A DNA stretch of 64,000 nucleotides from assembly GCA_038118725.1 (NCBI GenBank), contig JAYOIK010000018.1, forward strand, positions 8,044 to 72,043, written 5' to 3'. A program made the translations under genes and the position numbers. A model generated the notes under the pieces. That model did no database searches. It was given only the letters and a program-made list of their open reading frames with translations, and was not told the origin of the DNA. Positions 24,021 through 33,575 of the stretch are shown here, one piece after another. Origin of the DNA: JADHLJ01 sp038118725. GTDB taxonomy: Bacteria > Pseudomonadota > Alphaproteobacteria > Thalassobaculales > Thalassobaculaceae. Position 1 is the stretch's first letter. Every line of letters begins with the position of its first letter.

Positions 24021-26687
24021 ATGCGTATCGAACCTGACAATGAAGCGCCACGCCCGGTTCTGCTCGCCGAGTACCGGGTCCCGGCTCATCTTATCGATAA
24101 TCTAGAGCTGGCGGTTGATCTGGAGGCCGACGGCGCGATGGTAACCGCCACCCTGAGAGGCCGCCGCAACCCGGAAGCGACGGATGCCGACGCGCCGCTG
24201 TATCTGGACGGGCAGGATCAGGACCTCCTAGAGGTCGTGCTGAACGGCAAGACGTTGAGTGCCGACGACTATGTTCTCGGCGCCGAGTCGCTCGCGATCC
24301 CGGGGGTCGGCGAGGCTTTCGAACTGGTGGTCAAGAGCCGAAACAATCCGGCCGAGAATACCGCGCTCGAAGGGCTCTATCTCTCGAACGGCATGTACTG
24401 CACCCAATGCGAGGCGGAAGGATTTCGCCGGATCACCTATTTCCCGGACCGTCCCGATGTGATGACCGTCTTCACCACGACCATCAGCGCCGACAAGGCG
24501 GCTTATCCGGTGCTGCTCTCCAACGGTAACCTGATGGAAATCGGTGATCTGGAGGACGGACGGCATTTCGCGCGCTGGAATGATCCGTTCCCCAAGCCGG
24601 CCTATCTGTTCGCCATGGTCGCGGGCGACCTCGCGCATATCGAGGACCGCTTCACCACCATGTCGGGCCGTGAGGTGACCTTGCGGATCTTTGTCGAGCA
24701 TGGCGACGAGGGACGCTGTGGCCACGCGATGGACTCGCTCAAACGGTCGATGAAGTGGGACGAGGAACGGTTCGGCCTGGAATACGATCTAGATCTCTTC
24801 ATGATCGTCGCCGTCAGCCATTTCAACATGGGGGCGATGGAGAACAAGGGCCTCAACGTCTTCAACAGCCGCTACGTCCTCGCGGACCGGGAAACCGCCA
24901 CGGATCTCGACTTCCAGCGCATAGAGGCGATTGTCGCGCATGAATATTTTCACAACTGGACCGGCAACCGGGTTACCTGCCGTGATTGGTTTCAGTTGAG
25001 CCTGAAGGAAGGGCTTACGGTTTTTCGCGACCAGGAGTTTACCGCCGACACGCACTCTCGGGGCGTGAAACGGGTAAGCGACGCCCGCCTGGTGCGCGCC
25101 GTCCAGTTCACCGAGGACGCGGGCCCGACGGCGCATCCCGTGCGACCCGACAGCTATATCGAGATCAACAACTTCTACACCGTCACCGTCTATGAGAAAG
25201 GCGCGGAGGTTGTCCGCCTGATCCACACGAGGGTCGGCGAGGCGGGCTTCCGCGCGGGCATGGATCTCTACTTCCGGCGCCATGACGGGCAAGCCGTGAC
25301 CTGCGAGGATTTTGTCGCCGCGATGCAGGATGCCTCGGGCGTCGATTTATCGGATATGCGGTTGTGGTACGAGCAGGCGGGCACGCCGGAGCTTTCGATC
25401 CAGGTCAGTCACGATCCGGACCAGCGCCGTGCAACCCTACGCGTCAGTCAGCACATCCCCGACACGCCGAAGCAAAAGGACAAGAAACCGATGCCGATAC
25501 CGCTCGGCGTCGGGCTATTGGACCGGAACGGCGCGGAGCTGCCGCTCAGGTTGGCTGGCGAGACCATGAACGAGGCGCCGACGGACCGGGTTCTGACCGT
25601 CACCGAGGCGGAGCAGGCCTTTGTCTTCGAAAATATCGACGCGGCGCCGATTCCTTCCTTGCTGCGTGACTTTTCGGCGCCGGTAAAGCTCAAGGCCGAT
25701 CTTCCGCCGGAGGACCTAGCGGTCCTGATGGCGCATGACCGGGATCCCTTCGCGCGTTGGGACGCCGGACAGCGCTACGCGAGTGGACTCATGCTTTCCC
25801 TGGTGGCGGATCACGCGGCGGGCCGGCCCTTGAGCCTGCCGACGGCCTTTATCGCGGCGGTTTCCGCGACCTTGACCGACGAGACGCTAGAGCCGGCTTT
25901 TCGCGCCGAGGCATTGCGCCTTCCGGGACAAGGAGAGCTCGCCCAGGCCATGGACATCGCCGATGTCGACGGTATCCACGCGGCGGTTGAGTTCGTCTAC
26001 GCGCGGCTCGGCGAGTCTTTGTTCGACCAGTTCCTGGAGATCTACCGGCGGGCAATGGACGGCCAAGAGAGCGACGATCTCTCGACCCAGGCGATGGGCA
26101 ATCGCGCGCTCGGAAACATGGCGCTCATCTACCTCGCTTCCAGCGGGCGATCGGAAGGCCTGCAACTCGCCAAGCGACAGGTCGATGACGGGACCTCGAT
26201 GACCCTGGTCATGGGTGGGCTCTACGCGTTGAACAGCGAGGCCTGTCCCGAGCGCGAGGCGGCCATGGCCATGTTCCATGAGCGTTGGAAGGACCGTCCG
26301 ATGGAACTGGACAAGTGGTTCTCGCTGACCGCCATGTCCAGCTTGCCGGACACGTTGGACAGGGTGAAGGGGCTCCTCGACCATCCCGGCTATGACATCG
26401 GTAACCCCAATCGGGTACGCGCGGTCGTCGGCGCCTTTGCCTCCGGCAATCCGGTTCGCTTTCATGCCGGCGATGGTCAGGGCTACCGGTTCCTTGCCGA
26501 CCGGGTGTTGGAGCTGGAGAAAATCAATCCCCAGGTCGCGGCCCGGCTGATTCAGCCGCTTACCCGCTGGCGGCGTTATGACGAGGGGCGGCGGGCGCTG
26601 ATGATCGAACAGCTTACAAGGGTTGTCGAAACGCCTGGATTGTCCAAGGATGTCTATGAAATCGCGAGCAAGGGGCTCGCGGGTTAA
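24021..26687 (+). CDS. pepN: Aminopeptidase N (M1 family)
   Basis: Zinc metallopeptidase that removes N-terminal residues in the cytoplasm, 888 aa, the bacterial PepN length. The exopeptidase motif GAMENKGLNVFN lies about 30 residues before the zinc site HEYFHNW: ligands His307 and His311, catalytic Glu308, third ligand Glu330 in SLKEGLTVF. An Ig-like domain and an alpha-helical C-terminal domain follow. The racemase gene begins 18 bases after its stop. Confidence 0.97.
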   Translation: MRIEPDNEAPRPVLLAEYRVPAHLIDNLELAVDLEADGAMVTATLRGRRNPEATDADAPLYLDGQDQDLLEVVLNGKTLSADDYVLGAESLAIPGVGEAFELVVKSRNNPAENTALEGLYLSNGMYCTQCEAEGFRRITYFPDRPDVMTVFTTTISADKAAYPVLLSNGNLMEIGDLEDGRHFARWNDPFPKPAYLFAMVAGDLAHIEDRFTTMSGREVTLRIFVEHGDEGRCGHAMDSLKRSMKWDEERFGLEYDLDLFMIVAVSHFNMGAMENKGLNVFNSRYVLADRETATDLDFQRIEAIVAHEYFHNWTGNRVTCRDWFQLSLKEGLTVFRDQEFTADTHSRGVKRVSDARLVRAVQFTEDAGPTAHPVRPDSYIEINNFYTVTVYEKGAEVVRLIHTRVGEAGFRAGMDLYFRRHDGQAVTCEDFVAAMQDASGVDLSDMRLWYEQAGTPELSIQVSHDPDQRRATLRVSQHIPDTPKQKDKKPMPIPLGVGLLDRNGAELPLRLAGETMNEAPTDRVLTVTEAEQAFVFENIDAAPIPSLLRDFSAPVKLKADLPPEDLAVLMAHDRDPFARWDAGQRYASGLMLSLVADHAAGRPLSLPTAFIAAVSATLTDETLEPAFRAEALRLPGQGELAQAMDIADVDGIHAAVEFVYARLGESLFDQFLEIYRRAMDGQESDDLSTQAMGNRALGNMALIYLASSGRSEGLQLAKRQVDDGTSMTLVMGGLYALNSEACPEREAAMAMFHERWKDRPMELDKWFSLTAMSSLPDTLDRVKGLLDHPGYDIGNPNRVRAVVGAFASGNPVRFHAGDGQGYRFLADRVLELEKINPQVAARLIQPLTRWRRYDEGRRALMIEQLTRVVETPGLSKDVYEIASKGLAG

Positions 26688-26705
26688 CAACCGGAAGGCC
26701 GCGCC

Positions 26706-27392
26706 ATGACCGACCGCGTCATCGTCATCAATCCGAACAGCACCGAGGTGGTTACCGAGGCGATGGACCGTGCCCTCGACCCACTCCGCCTCGCGGGCGG
26801 CCCGGAAATCGAGAGCGTCACCAATCCCGACGGCCCCCCGGGTATTGAGAACCAACAGCACGTGGATCAGGTCTCGGCCCATATCTGCCGGATCATTCAG
26901 GCCCGCGACAACGACGCCGGCGCCTTCGTGATTGCGTGTTTCTCCGATCCCGGCATGTTCGCGGCCCGAGAGGTGACGCGTAAGCCGGTCTTCGGGATCG
27001 CCGAGAGCGGCATTCTTTCGGCCCTGTCGCTTGGCAGTCGGTTCGGTGTCATCGCGATCCTGGACAAATCCATTCCCAGGCATATCCGCTATATTCGTTC
27101 CCTCGGGCTGGAATCCCGACTTGCCGGTGACATGGCCATTGGCCTCGGCGTTACCGAGCTGGCGGATGAGGACCGGACCTTCGCGCGTATGACCAAGGTC
27201 GGCGAGACCTTGCGGGACGAGAAGGGCGCCGATGTCCTGGTCATGGGATGCGCAGGCATGGCCCGGTACCGCGAGCCGCTGGAGGAAAAGCTTGGTATCG
27301 CGGTGGTCGACCCGGCCCAGGCGGCGGTGTCGATGGCGATCCCCGCGATTCGGCTCGGACAGACCAATAGTGTCCGGCGCGCCGTTTCCTAA
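26706..27392 (+). CDS. Aspartate/glutamate/hydantoin racemase family protein
   Basis: Cofactor-independent racemase with two catalytic cysteines, 228 aa. The N-terminus VIVINPNSTEVVTEAM is the hydantoin/allantoin racemase style. Cys78 (IACFSDPG) and Cys182 (VMGCAGMARY) are placed like the paired acid-base cysteines. The next gene is a FAD monooxygenase starting 6 bases on, so the two are co-transcribed. Related proteins include maleate isomerase and arylmalonate decarboxylase (which has only one of the cysteines); having both favours racemase or isomerase. Confidence 0.87.
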   Translation: MTDRVIVINPNSTEVVTEAMDRALDPLRLAGGPEIESVTNPDGPPGIENQQHVDQVSAHICRIIQARDNDAGAFVIACFSDPGMFAAREVTRKPVFGIAESGILSALSLGSRFGVIAILDKSIPRHIRYIRSLGLESRLAGDMAIGLGVTELADEDRTFARMTKVGETLRDEKGADVLVMGCAGMARYREPLEEKLGIAVVDPAQAAVSMAIPAIRLGQTNSVRRAVS

Positions 27393-27398
27393 GGCCGG

Positions 27399-29108
27399 GT
27401 GGATCTCACCGCCATGGCCGAGGTGACGGTTCAACAGAGCTATTCCTATCCGAAGTACCCGTTCCGGCGTCCGGAGGCCGTGGATGACGGACAGGTTGAG
27501 CGCTTGCCTCTGGTCATCGTCGGCGGCGGCGTGGTCGGGCTCGCCGCGGCTCTGGAATTCGCGCATCTCGGTATCGAGACCGTCGTTCTGGACGATGACG
27601 ACACGGTTTCCAGGGGAAGTCGGTCGATCTGTGTCTCCAAGCGCACGCTTGAGATCTTCGACAGGGGCGGGGTCGCCGACCGCATGGTCGACAAGGGCGT
27701 GGTCTGGCAACGCGGTCGTGTCTATCGCGGCGAGGCGGAGATCTACAATTTCGATCTGTTGCCGGAGCAGGGGCACAAGATGCCCGCCTTCATCAATCTG
27801 CAGCAATATTATGCCGAGGAATATCTGGTCGACCGGATCGATGCGCTCGGGGTGACCGATCTCAGATGGCGGAACGCGGTCACGGGCATAGAGATCGACG
27901 AGGAGGGACGCGCGCTATTGAGCGTCGAGACCCCCGAGGGCGACTACCAGGTCCTCGCCGATCACGTGATCGCCGCCGATGGGGTGCGCAGTACTCTACG
28001 CCGCGCCCTGGGGTTAAAATTCGGGGGGCGAACCTTCGAGGAACGGTTTCTGATCACCGATATCAGGATGACGGCGGATTTCCCGATGGAGCGCCGTTTC
28101 TGGTTCGAACCGTCCTTCCATGCAGGCCAATCCGCGCTGCTGCATCGCCAGCCGGATAACATCTTTCGTATAGATTTACAGCTGGGACCGGACGCGGATC
28201 CCGTCGAGGAGGCCAAGCCGGAGCGGGTCATCCCACGCATCCGGCGGATGGTGGGCGAGGACCTCGACTTCACCCTCGAATGGATCAGCGTTTATACCTT
28301 CACTTGTCGCCGCATCGAGAAATTTCGCCACGGCCCGGTCTTTTTCGTCGGCGACGCGGCCCATGTGGTGAGCCCCTTCGGCGCGCGAGGCGGCAATGGC
28401 GGGATCCAGGACATCGACAATCTCGCCTGGAAGCTGGCCTTGGTTCTGAAGGGAGAGGCACCCGAAGCGTTGCTGGACAGTTATGACTCCGAGCGGGTGC
28501 CGGCGGCGGACGAGAATATTCTGAACTCCTCTCGAAGTACTGACTTCATGACGCCGAAGAACCAGGTCAGCGCGGATTTTCGCCAGGCGGTTCTTTCCCT
28601 GTCCGAGACCGTCCCCTTCGCCCGCGCGATGGTCAATAGCGGGCGTCTCTCGCTACCGCATCACTATGTATCGACGCCGCTTACAACGCCGGATCGCGAC
28701 GACTTCCAGGGCAGGGGACCCGCGCCCGGGAGCCCGGCATTGGACGCGCCGATTCGCTGTGATGGGCGAGACGATTGGCTATTGATCCGGTTTGGCGGTC
28801 GGTTCGTCGCCCTATGTTTCGTGGATAGCGCCGAGGATGCCGCGGCGACCGCTGAGATTTCCAAGGCGTTCGAGGCGCTGAAGCCGCCGGTCGACAGTGT
28901 TGTCGTCGTCTCCGCGGAGAGAGAGGGCGACAGCGACCGGCTCGTTGACAGCGATGGCTTGGCGTTCAAGCGATGGGGCGCCGACGGCGGGACCGTTTAT
29001 CTGATCCGGCCCGACCAGCACGTCGCCGCGCGCTGGAAAGCGATTCCCAGCATCGAGAAATTGTCGAAGGCCCTGGCGCGATCCATCGGAGAGGAGGAGG
29101 CGGCATGA
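27399..29108 (+). CDS. FAD-dependent aromatic monooxygenase (phenol hydroxylase / MhpA type)
   Basis: Single-component flavoprotein hydroxylase, 569 aa from GTG 27399 (an ATG five codons later is also possible). The FAD dinucleotide motif GGGVVG is at 42-47, followed by VVLDDDD. The second FAD site GDAAHVVSPFGARGGN is near 318-333. A thioredoxin-like C-terminal part follows, as in phenol hydroxylase. Its stop overlaps the DUF2783 start as ATGA. Such enzymes hydroxylate phenolic rings with NAD(P)H; the exact substrate is unknown. Confidence 0.88.
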   Translation: MDLTAMAEVTVQQSYSYPKYPFRRPEAVDDGQVERLPLVIVGGGVVGLAAALEFAHLGIETVVLDDDDTVSRGSRSICVSKRTLEIFDRGGVADRMVDKGVVWQRGRVYRGEAEIYNFDLLPEQGHKMPAFINLQQYYAEEYLVDRIDALGVTDLRWRNAVTGIEIDEEGRALLSVETPEGDYQVLADHVIAADGVRSTLRRALGLKFGGRTFEERFLITDIRMTADFPMERRFWFEPSFHAGQSALLHRQPDNIFRIDLQLGPDADPVEEAKPERVIPRIRRMVGEDLDFTLEWISVYTFTCRRIEKFRHGPVFFVGDAAHVVSPFGARGGNGGIQDIDNLAWKLALVLKGEAPEALLDSYDSERVPAADENILNSSRSTDFMTPKNQVSADFRQAVLSLSETVPFARAMVNSGRLSLPHHYVSTPLTTPDRDDFQGRGPAPGSPALDAPIRCDGRDDWLLIRFGGRFVALCFVDSAEDAAATAEISKAFEALKPPVDSVVVVSAEREGDSDRLVDSDGLAFKRWGADGGTVYLIRPDQHVAARWKAIPSIEKLSKALARSIGEEEAA

Positions 29109-29314
29109 CGACGAAACTCGAGGTCGCTCTCGGCATCGCCAGGCCGGATGACTTCTACGAAGCCCTGATCGAGGCCCATCGTGGCCTCTCCGATGAGGAA
29201 AGCCGCCAGCTCAACGCGAGGTTGATTCTAATCCTGGCGAACCAGGTTGGTGACATGGAGGTTTTAACGGAAGCCTTGCGGCTGGCGCGGGGTGAAGGGG
29301 GCGGGGACCGCTAA
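29105..29314 (+). CDS. DUF2783 domain protein
   Basis: A 69-aa protein with the DUF2783 pattern: DDFYEALIEAHRGLSDEESR then QLNARLILILANQVGD. These small proteins are typically encoded directly after FAD aromatic hydroxylases, as here (ATGA overlap). The function is unknown, possibly an accessory of the hydroxylase. Its end overlaps by 4 bases the end of the broken Lrp-type gene on the opposite strand. Confidence 0.85.
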   Translation: MTTKLEVALGIARPDDFYEALIEAHRGLSDEESRQLNARLILILANQVGDMEVLTEALRLARGEGGGDR

Positions 29315-29553
29315 CCAAACGCCTTGAAGGTGATGATGGTGAAGGTGTCCTTCACGCCCGACAGTCGCTGAATCTTCTCGGTCACGAAATGGCCGATATC
29401 CTCGCCGTCCGCGAGATAGCATTTCATCATCAGATCGTACTGGCCGGAAGTGGAGTAAACCTCGGAAATGCTCTCGACATCCTGTGCCGCGGCGTCGGCG
29501 ACCCGGTAGGCCTCGCCGAGCTCACATTTAACCTAGACGAAAATCGTTTGCAT
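29311..29553 (-). pseudogene. Lrp/AsnC-type ligand-binding (RAM) domain protein, interrupted by an in-frame TAG
   Basis: Reading leftward from ATG 29553 gives MQTIFV, then TAG (29535-29533), then VKCELGEAYRVADAAAQDVE, SISEVYSTSGQYDLMMKCYL and a C-terminus ending TIITFKAFG. This is the stand-alone Lrp effector domain of about 80 aa. The stop replaces residue 7, where relatives often have Gln, so a single C-to-T change (CAG to TAG) would explain it. There is no good downstream start before the conserved core. It is either a genuine pseudogene or a base error. Confidence 0.75.
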
Positions 29554-29664
29554 GGACTTCCCACCTCCAATTCGGTCGCGCCCTTCAAGCCGCCCGACAG
29601 TATAGCCGATTACGGGGCGTGGTGGATATCCGGATAGAGAATGCGCGGAAGTTCCGTCGCTGGA

Positions 29665-31240
29665 TCAGGCGACGCTGGAGCGCGCCGGCCGCATCATGAA
29701 GGCGGGGACGTGATCCCCCATGCCCTTGGTCGGAGCATTGGCGGGGACCGGTGGCGGAACTTTCTCGCCAGGATACACCCGTTCGCCCCGTGAACGGCGG
29801 CCCGAGCCACCGGACTGCCCGTCTTCCCGGTCTTGCCGGCTCGACCTTTGACGCGGCTTGTCTTCCGGCGCGGCGGTCTCTGGCTGGGGCTGTTCCGCGG
29901 GGTCCAACCGAGCCGCGTCAACCGCGTTCGAGTTTTCGCTCTCAGCCTTGGCGCGGCTCCGCGAACCACGGGTACGCTTGGCGGGAGCGCGGCGCTTCTT
30001 GTCTTCTTCGCCGGAAGCCTCCGCACCGCTCGTCGGGGCGCCGGCGGCGTGCTCGCCCGTCTTGGCGCTTAGCCCCGCGACCTCGACCACTTCGATGGAT
30101 TTCTTGATCAGCTTGGAGATCGACTGGACGTATTTTCCATCTTCCGAGGTGGCGATGGTAAAGGAGCGTCCGCCCCGTCCGGCGCGGCCGGTACGGCCGA
30201 TCCGGTGAACATAGTCTTCAGCGTTGGTCGGCACGTCGAAGTTGAAGACATGACTCAGTCCGGCGATGTCGAGGCCGCGCGCGGCGACGTCGCTGCAGAC
30301 CAGCAAGCGCGCCTCGCCGGCCTTGAATTTGGCGAGCGTCTCGGTACGCGCCGGTTGCGACATATCGCCGTGCAGAACCACCGCGTCATAACCGTGCCGT
30401 ACCAGGGAACGATGCACGACACCGCAATCTCGCTTGCGGTTGCAGAAGATCAGCGCGTTGGCGACCTCCTCGCTTTCGATCAGCGAGCGCAGCACATTGC
30501 GTTTCTCGCGAATGGTCGTGTAAACGATATGCTGTTCGACCGTGTCGGCGGTACTGGCGGGCGGCGCCACGGAGATTTCCTTAGGATTCATCAGGAAGGC
30601 ATCGGCGAGCTTGCGGATGCCNNNNNNNNNNGATGCCCTTGTCCATGGTCGCCGAAAAGAACAGCGTCTGGCGAATGCGCGGCAGTTTGGCGACGATGCT
30701 CTCGACATCCGGAATAAAGCCCATGTCGAGCATCCGATCGGCCTCGTCGATCACCAGGATCTTCACGTCGTTGAGCAGAACCTTGCCTCGTTCGAAATGA
30801 TCGAGCAGGCGGCCAGGCGTGGCGATCAGGACATCGACTCCGCGATCCAGCTTTTGGGTCTGCTCGGCGAAGGCGACGCCGCCGATCAGCAGAGCCATGG
30901 TCAGGTTGTTGTTCTTGCCGTAGGTGACGAAGTTATCCGCGACCTGGGCCGCCAGCTCCCGCGTGGGGCACAAGATCAGCGATCGCGGCATGCGCGCCTT
31001 GGCGCGCCCGGACGCCAGGATGTCGATCATTGGGAGCGTGAAGCCCGCCGTCTTGCCGGTGCCGGTTTGGGCCACGCCAAGAACGTCCCGGCCCATGAGG
31101 ACGACGGGAATGGCTTGCTCCTGGATCGGTGTCGGTTTTTCGTACCCGGCGTCGGCAACGGCGCCAACGACATGCTCACTCAGGCCAAGGTCGGAAAATG
31201 TCAAAGTTCGTACGAGCCCCTTGGGCAGTAACAATTGCAC
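29665..31240 (-). CDS. DEAD-box ATP-dependent RNA helicase, RhlE-like, split by a 10-N gap
   Basis: RNA unwinding ATPase. Q motif PTPIQ (36-40), Walker A AQTGTGKT (57-64), DEAD (165-168) and SAT (196-198) lie before the gap. Downstream are IFCNRKRD, VLHGDMSQ, CSDVAARGLDIA and HRIGRTGRAGRGG, then a long basic tail rich in Lys, Arg and Pro. The 10 Ns at 30622-30631 shift the frame, but the flanks share the hexamer gatgcc. Collapsing them restores MDKGIRKLADAFL, the normal RhlE sequence, so the gene is intact. The start is GTG 31240; TTG 31204 (LTFSDLGL) is an alternative. Confidence 0.9.
30622..30631. other. Assembly gap (10 N) between overlapping contig ends
   Basis: The six bases before the gap (30616-30621) equal the six after it (30632-30637). 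Removing the Ns and one copy repairs the helicase reading frame, so the real gap size is minus six. Confidence 0.9.
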
Positions 31241-31377
31241 GGTTCATCTGAAGGCGGGGTTATCAGGTATTGGATGAAGCAAGTCAACGATGAAGCGAGA
31301 TTGTCGGGTGGTTAATCCTCCAGCCTGTGGCATTTTTGCCGTATGAGTGGCCGATATGTCGCTTTTGAGGCTGTTTG

Positions 31378-32082
31378 ATGACGAAACCAACACTTGTGCT
31401 TCTTCCGGGCCTGATTTGCGACGCGGCACTTTGGTCACACCAGATCGCCACCCTGGGTGGGGACGCGGAGATCATCGTCCCGGATCTTTCTTCGCGTGAT
31501 GTGATCGCGGACCTCGCCCGAGACGTGTTGGCAACGATGCCCAAGCGTTTCTCCCTCGCCGGCTTCTCCATGGGGGGATATGTGGCGTTGGAGATCATGC
31601 GCCAGGCGCCGGAACGCGTGGAGCGGCTGGCCTTGCTCGCCACCTCGGCGCGCGCCGATACCGAACGACAGGCGCGGCGACGCCGAGGCTTGATCGAGCT
31701 GTCGGGCAGGGGGGAGTTCAAGGGAGTGACACCGCGCCTGTTGCCCCGGTTGGTACATCCCTCCCGTCTTGAAGACCGGAGCCTGATCGAGACGGTTGAG
31801 GGAATGGCCGCCCGGATCGGGCGAGACGGCTTCATCAACCAGCAACGCGCCGTCCTCGGGCGCGTGGATAGTCGCGACATGCTTGCGTCGATCGTTTGTC
31901 CGACGCTTGTCCTGTTTGGACGGGACGATCGGATGACCCCGCCGGAGCTATCCGAGGAGATCGCGGCCGGGATACCAGGCGCCGATTTGGTGGCGCTCGA
32001 CGCATGTGGACATCTGGCGCCATTGGAATGCCCACAGGAAATCTCCGAGGCAATATCACGATGGTTGTCAGATTGCGGATAA
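31378..32082 (+). CDS. Alpha/beta hydrolase
   Basis: Serine hydrolase of the alpha/beta fold, 234 aa from ATG 31378. The oxyanion region is LVLLPGLICDAALW near residue 6-19 and the nucleophile Ser64 sits in GFSMGG. The acid is probably Asp in GRDDRMTPP and the His is in CGHLAPLE. The short cap suggests an esterase or C-C hydrolase acting on small acyl compounds. It is divergent from the helicase gene and convergent with gltA. Confidence 0.87.
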   Translation: MTKPTLVLLPGLICDAALWSHQIATLGGDAEIIVPDLSSRDVIADLARDVLATMPKRFSLAGFSMGGYVALEIMRQAPERVERLALLATSARADTERQARRRRGLIELSGRGEFKGVTPRLLPRLVHPSRLEDRSLIETVEGMAARIGRDGFINQQRAVLGRVDSRDMLASIVCPTLVLFGRDDRMTPPELSEEIAAGIPGADLVALDACGHLAPLECPQEISEAISRWLSDCG

Positions 32083-32109
32083 GATTAAGAACGACCTGTA
32101 AGCCGTTAT

Positions 32110-32144
32110 GATAAAAAGGAAAAGGCCGCCAACTTGGCGGCCTT
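32110..32144 (-). terminator. Rho-independent terminator of gltA
   Basis: Reading leftward, AAGGCCGCC and GGCGGCCTT form a perfect 9-bp stem with a 5-base loop at 32144-32122, followed by TTTCCTTTTTATC. The stem starts 27 bases after the gltA stop. The T-rich tract on this strand fits termination of gltA rather than of the hydrolase. Confidence 0.85.
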
Positions 32145-32170
32145 AACCTGTCCCTTGGAGCGCGATGCTA

Positions 32171-33475
32171 TCAGCCGCGCTTCTCGATCGGCACGTAGGG
32201 GCGCTGGTCCGGACCCGTGTAGAGCTGACGGGGACGACCGATCTTCTGGGTCGGGTCCTCGATCATCTCCTGCCACTGGGCGATCCAGCCGACGGTACGC
32301 GCGACCGCGAACAACACCGTGAACATATCCGACGGGAAGCCCATCGCCTTCAGAATGATACCGGAATAGAAGTCGACATTTGGATAGAGATTGCGCTCGA
32401 TGAAATACTCGTCCTCGCGGGCCAGTTTCTCGAACTCCATCGCCAGATCCAGGAGCGGATCGTCGATCCCGAGATCCTCCAGCACCTCGTGACAGCTTTG
32501 CATCATGACCTTGGCGCGCGGGTCGTAGTTCTTGTAGACCCGGTGGCCGAAGCCCATGAGACGGAAGGGATCATCCTTGTCCTTGGCCTTCTTGACGAAT
32601 TCGCCGATCCGGTCCTTGTGCCCGACCTCGTTGAGCATGTTGAGGACCGCCTCGTTGGCGCCGCCATGGGCCGGCCCCCAAAGCGAGGCGATGCCAGCCG
32701 CGATACAGGCGAACGGGTTGGCGCCAGAGGAGCCGGCGAGGCGCACGGTCGAGGTCGAGGCGTTCTGCTCGTGATCGGCGTGCAGGATCAGCAGCCGGTC
32801 CATCGCCCGCGCCAGAACCGGGTTCATCTCGTATTTCTCGGCCGGGACCGCGAACAGCATATAGAGGAAGTTTTCCGCGTAGCTCAGCTCGTTCTGCGGG
32901 TAGTTGAACGGCTGGCCGAGCGAATATTTATAGGCCATCGCCGCGATGGTTGGCATCTTGGCGATCAGCCGATAGGAGGCGACCATCCGGGCATGCGGAT
33001 CGTTGATGTCCGTCGAGTCGTGATAGAAGGCCGACAGCGCGCCGACCACGCCGCACATGATGGCCATGGGATGAGCGTCGCGGCGGAAGCCCCGGTAAAA
33101 ATTGATCAGCTGCTCGTGGACCATCGTGTGGTTGGTGATGGTGTTCACGAAGTCGTCCCGTTGCGGGGAATTCGGCAATTCACCGTTCAAAAGCAGATAG
33201 GCGACCTCGAGGAACGAGCTCTTCTCCGCCAGATCCTCGATCCGATAGCCGCGGTGAAGCAGGACGCCTTCGTCTCCGTCGATATAGGTCAGGGCGGATT
33301 CGCACGAACCGGTCGACGTATAGCCGGGATCGTAAGTGAAATGGCCGGTCTCGGCGTAAAGGCGCCGCACATCAATGACGCTCGGTCCGATCGTGCCATC
33401 CAGAACCGGCAGGGCGTATTTATCGCCCGTCGCGTCGTTGATCAGCGAAAAAGTCGCCGAATTGCTCTTGCTCAT
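32171..33475 (-). CDS. gltA: Citrate synthase
   Basis: Condenses oxaloacetate and acetyl-CoA, the first step of the TCA cycle; 434 aa, the large hexameric Gram-negative type regulated by NADH. The active-site His residues are in WGPAHGGANEAV and GFGHRVYKNYDPRA, and the catalytic Asp is in the PNVDFYSG segment. The C-terminus has GRPRQLYTG. Transcribed away from gltX on the same strand, with 100 bases between and a terminator downstream. Confidence 0.98.
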   Translation of the reverse strand: MSKSNSATFSLINDATGDKYALPVLDGTIGPSVIDVRRLYAETGHFTYDPGYTSTGSCESALTYIDGDEGVLLHRGYRIEDLAEKSSFLEVAYLLLNGELPNSPQRDDFVNTITNHTMVHEQLINFYRGFRRDAHPMAIMCGVVGALSAFYHDSTDINDPHARMVASYRLIAKMPTIAAMAYKYSLGQPFNYPQNELSYAENFLYMLFAVPAEKYEMNPVLARAMDRLLILHADHEQNASTSTVRLAGSSGANPFACIAAGIASLWGPAHGGANEAVLNMLNEVGHKDRIGEFVKKAKDKDDPFRLMGFGHRVYKNYDPRAKVMMQSCHEVLEDLGIDDPLLDLAMEFEKLAREDEYFIERNLYPNVDFYSGIILKAMGFPSDMFTVLFAVARTVGWIAQWQEMIEDPTQKIGRPRQLYTGPDQRPYVPIEKRG

Positions 33476-33575
33476 GCTCGAAATCCTCTGTCTCTGCCCA
33501 TTGTCCGGGGCCTATCGGGAAAAGTCGGGCGGTTGTTCCTGCCCGTTAGCGCCAGTGTACCGGGTCACCCCGATT

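Noticed and set aside
25887..27806. 639-codon open frame on the - strand
   Set aside because: It spans the antisense of pepN, the racemase and the monooxygenase, all with clear motifs; it is a codon-bias artefact.
30581..30708. Helicase split into two genes or a frameshifted pseudogene
   Set aside because: The break lies exactly at the N run, and collapsing the shared hexamer restores the family sequence.
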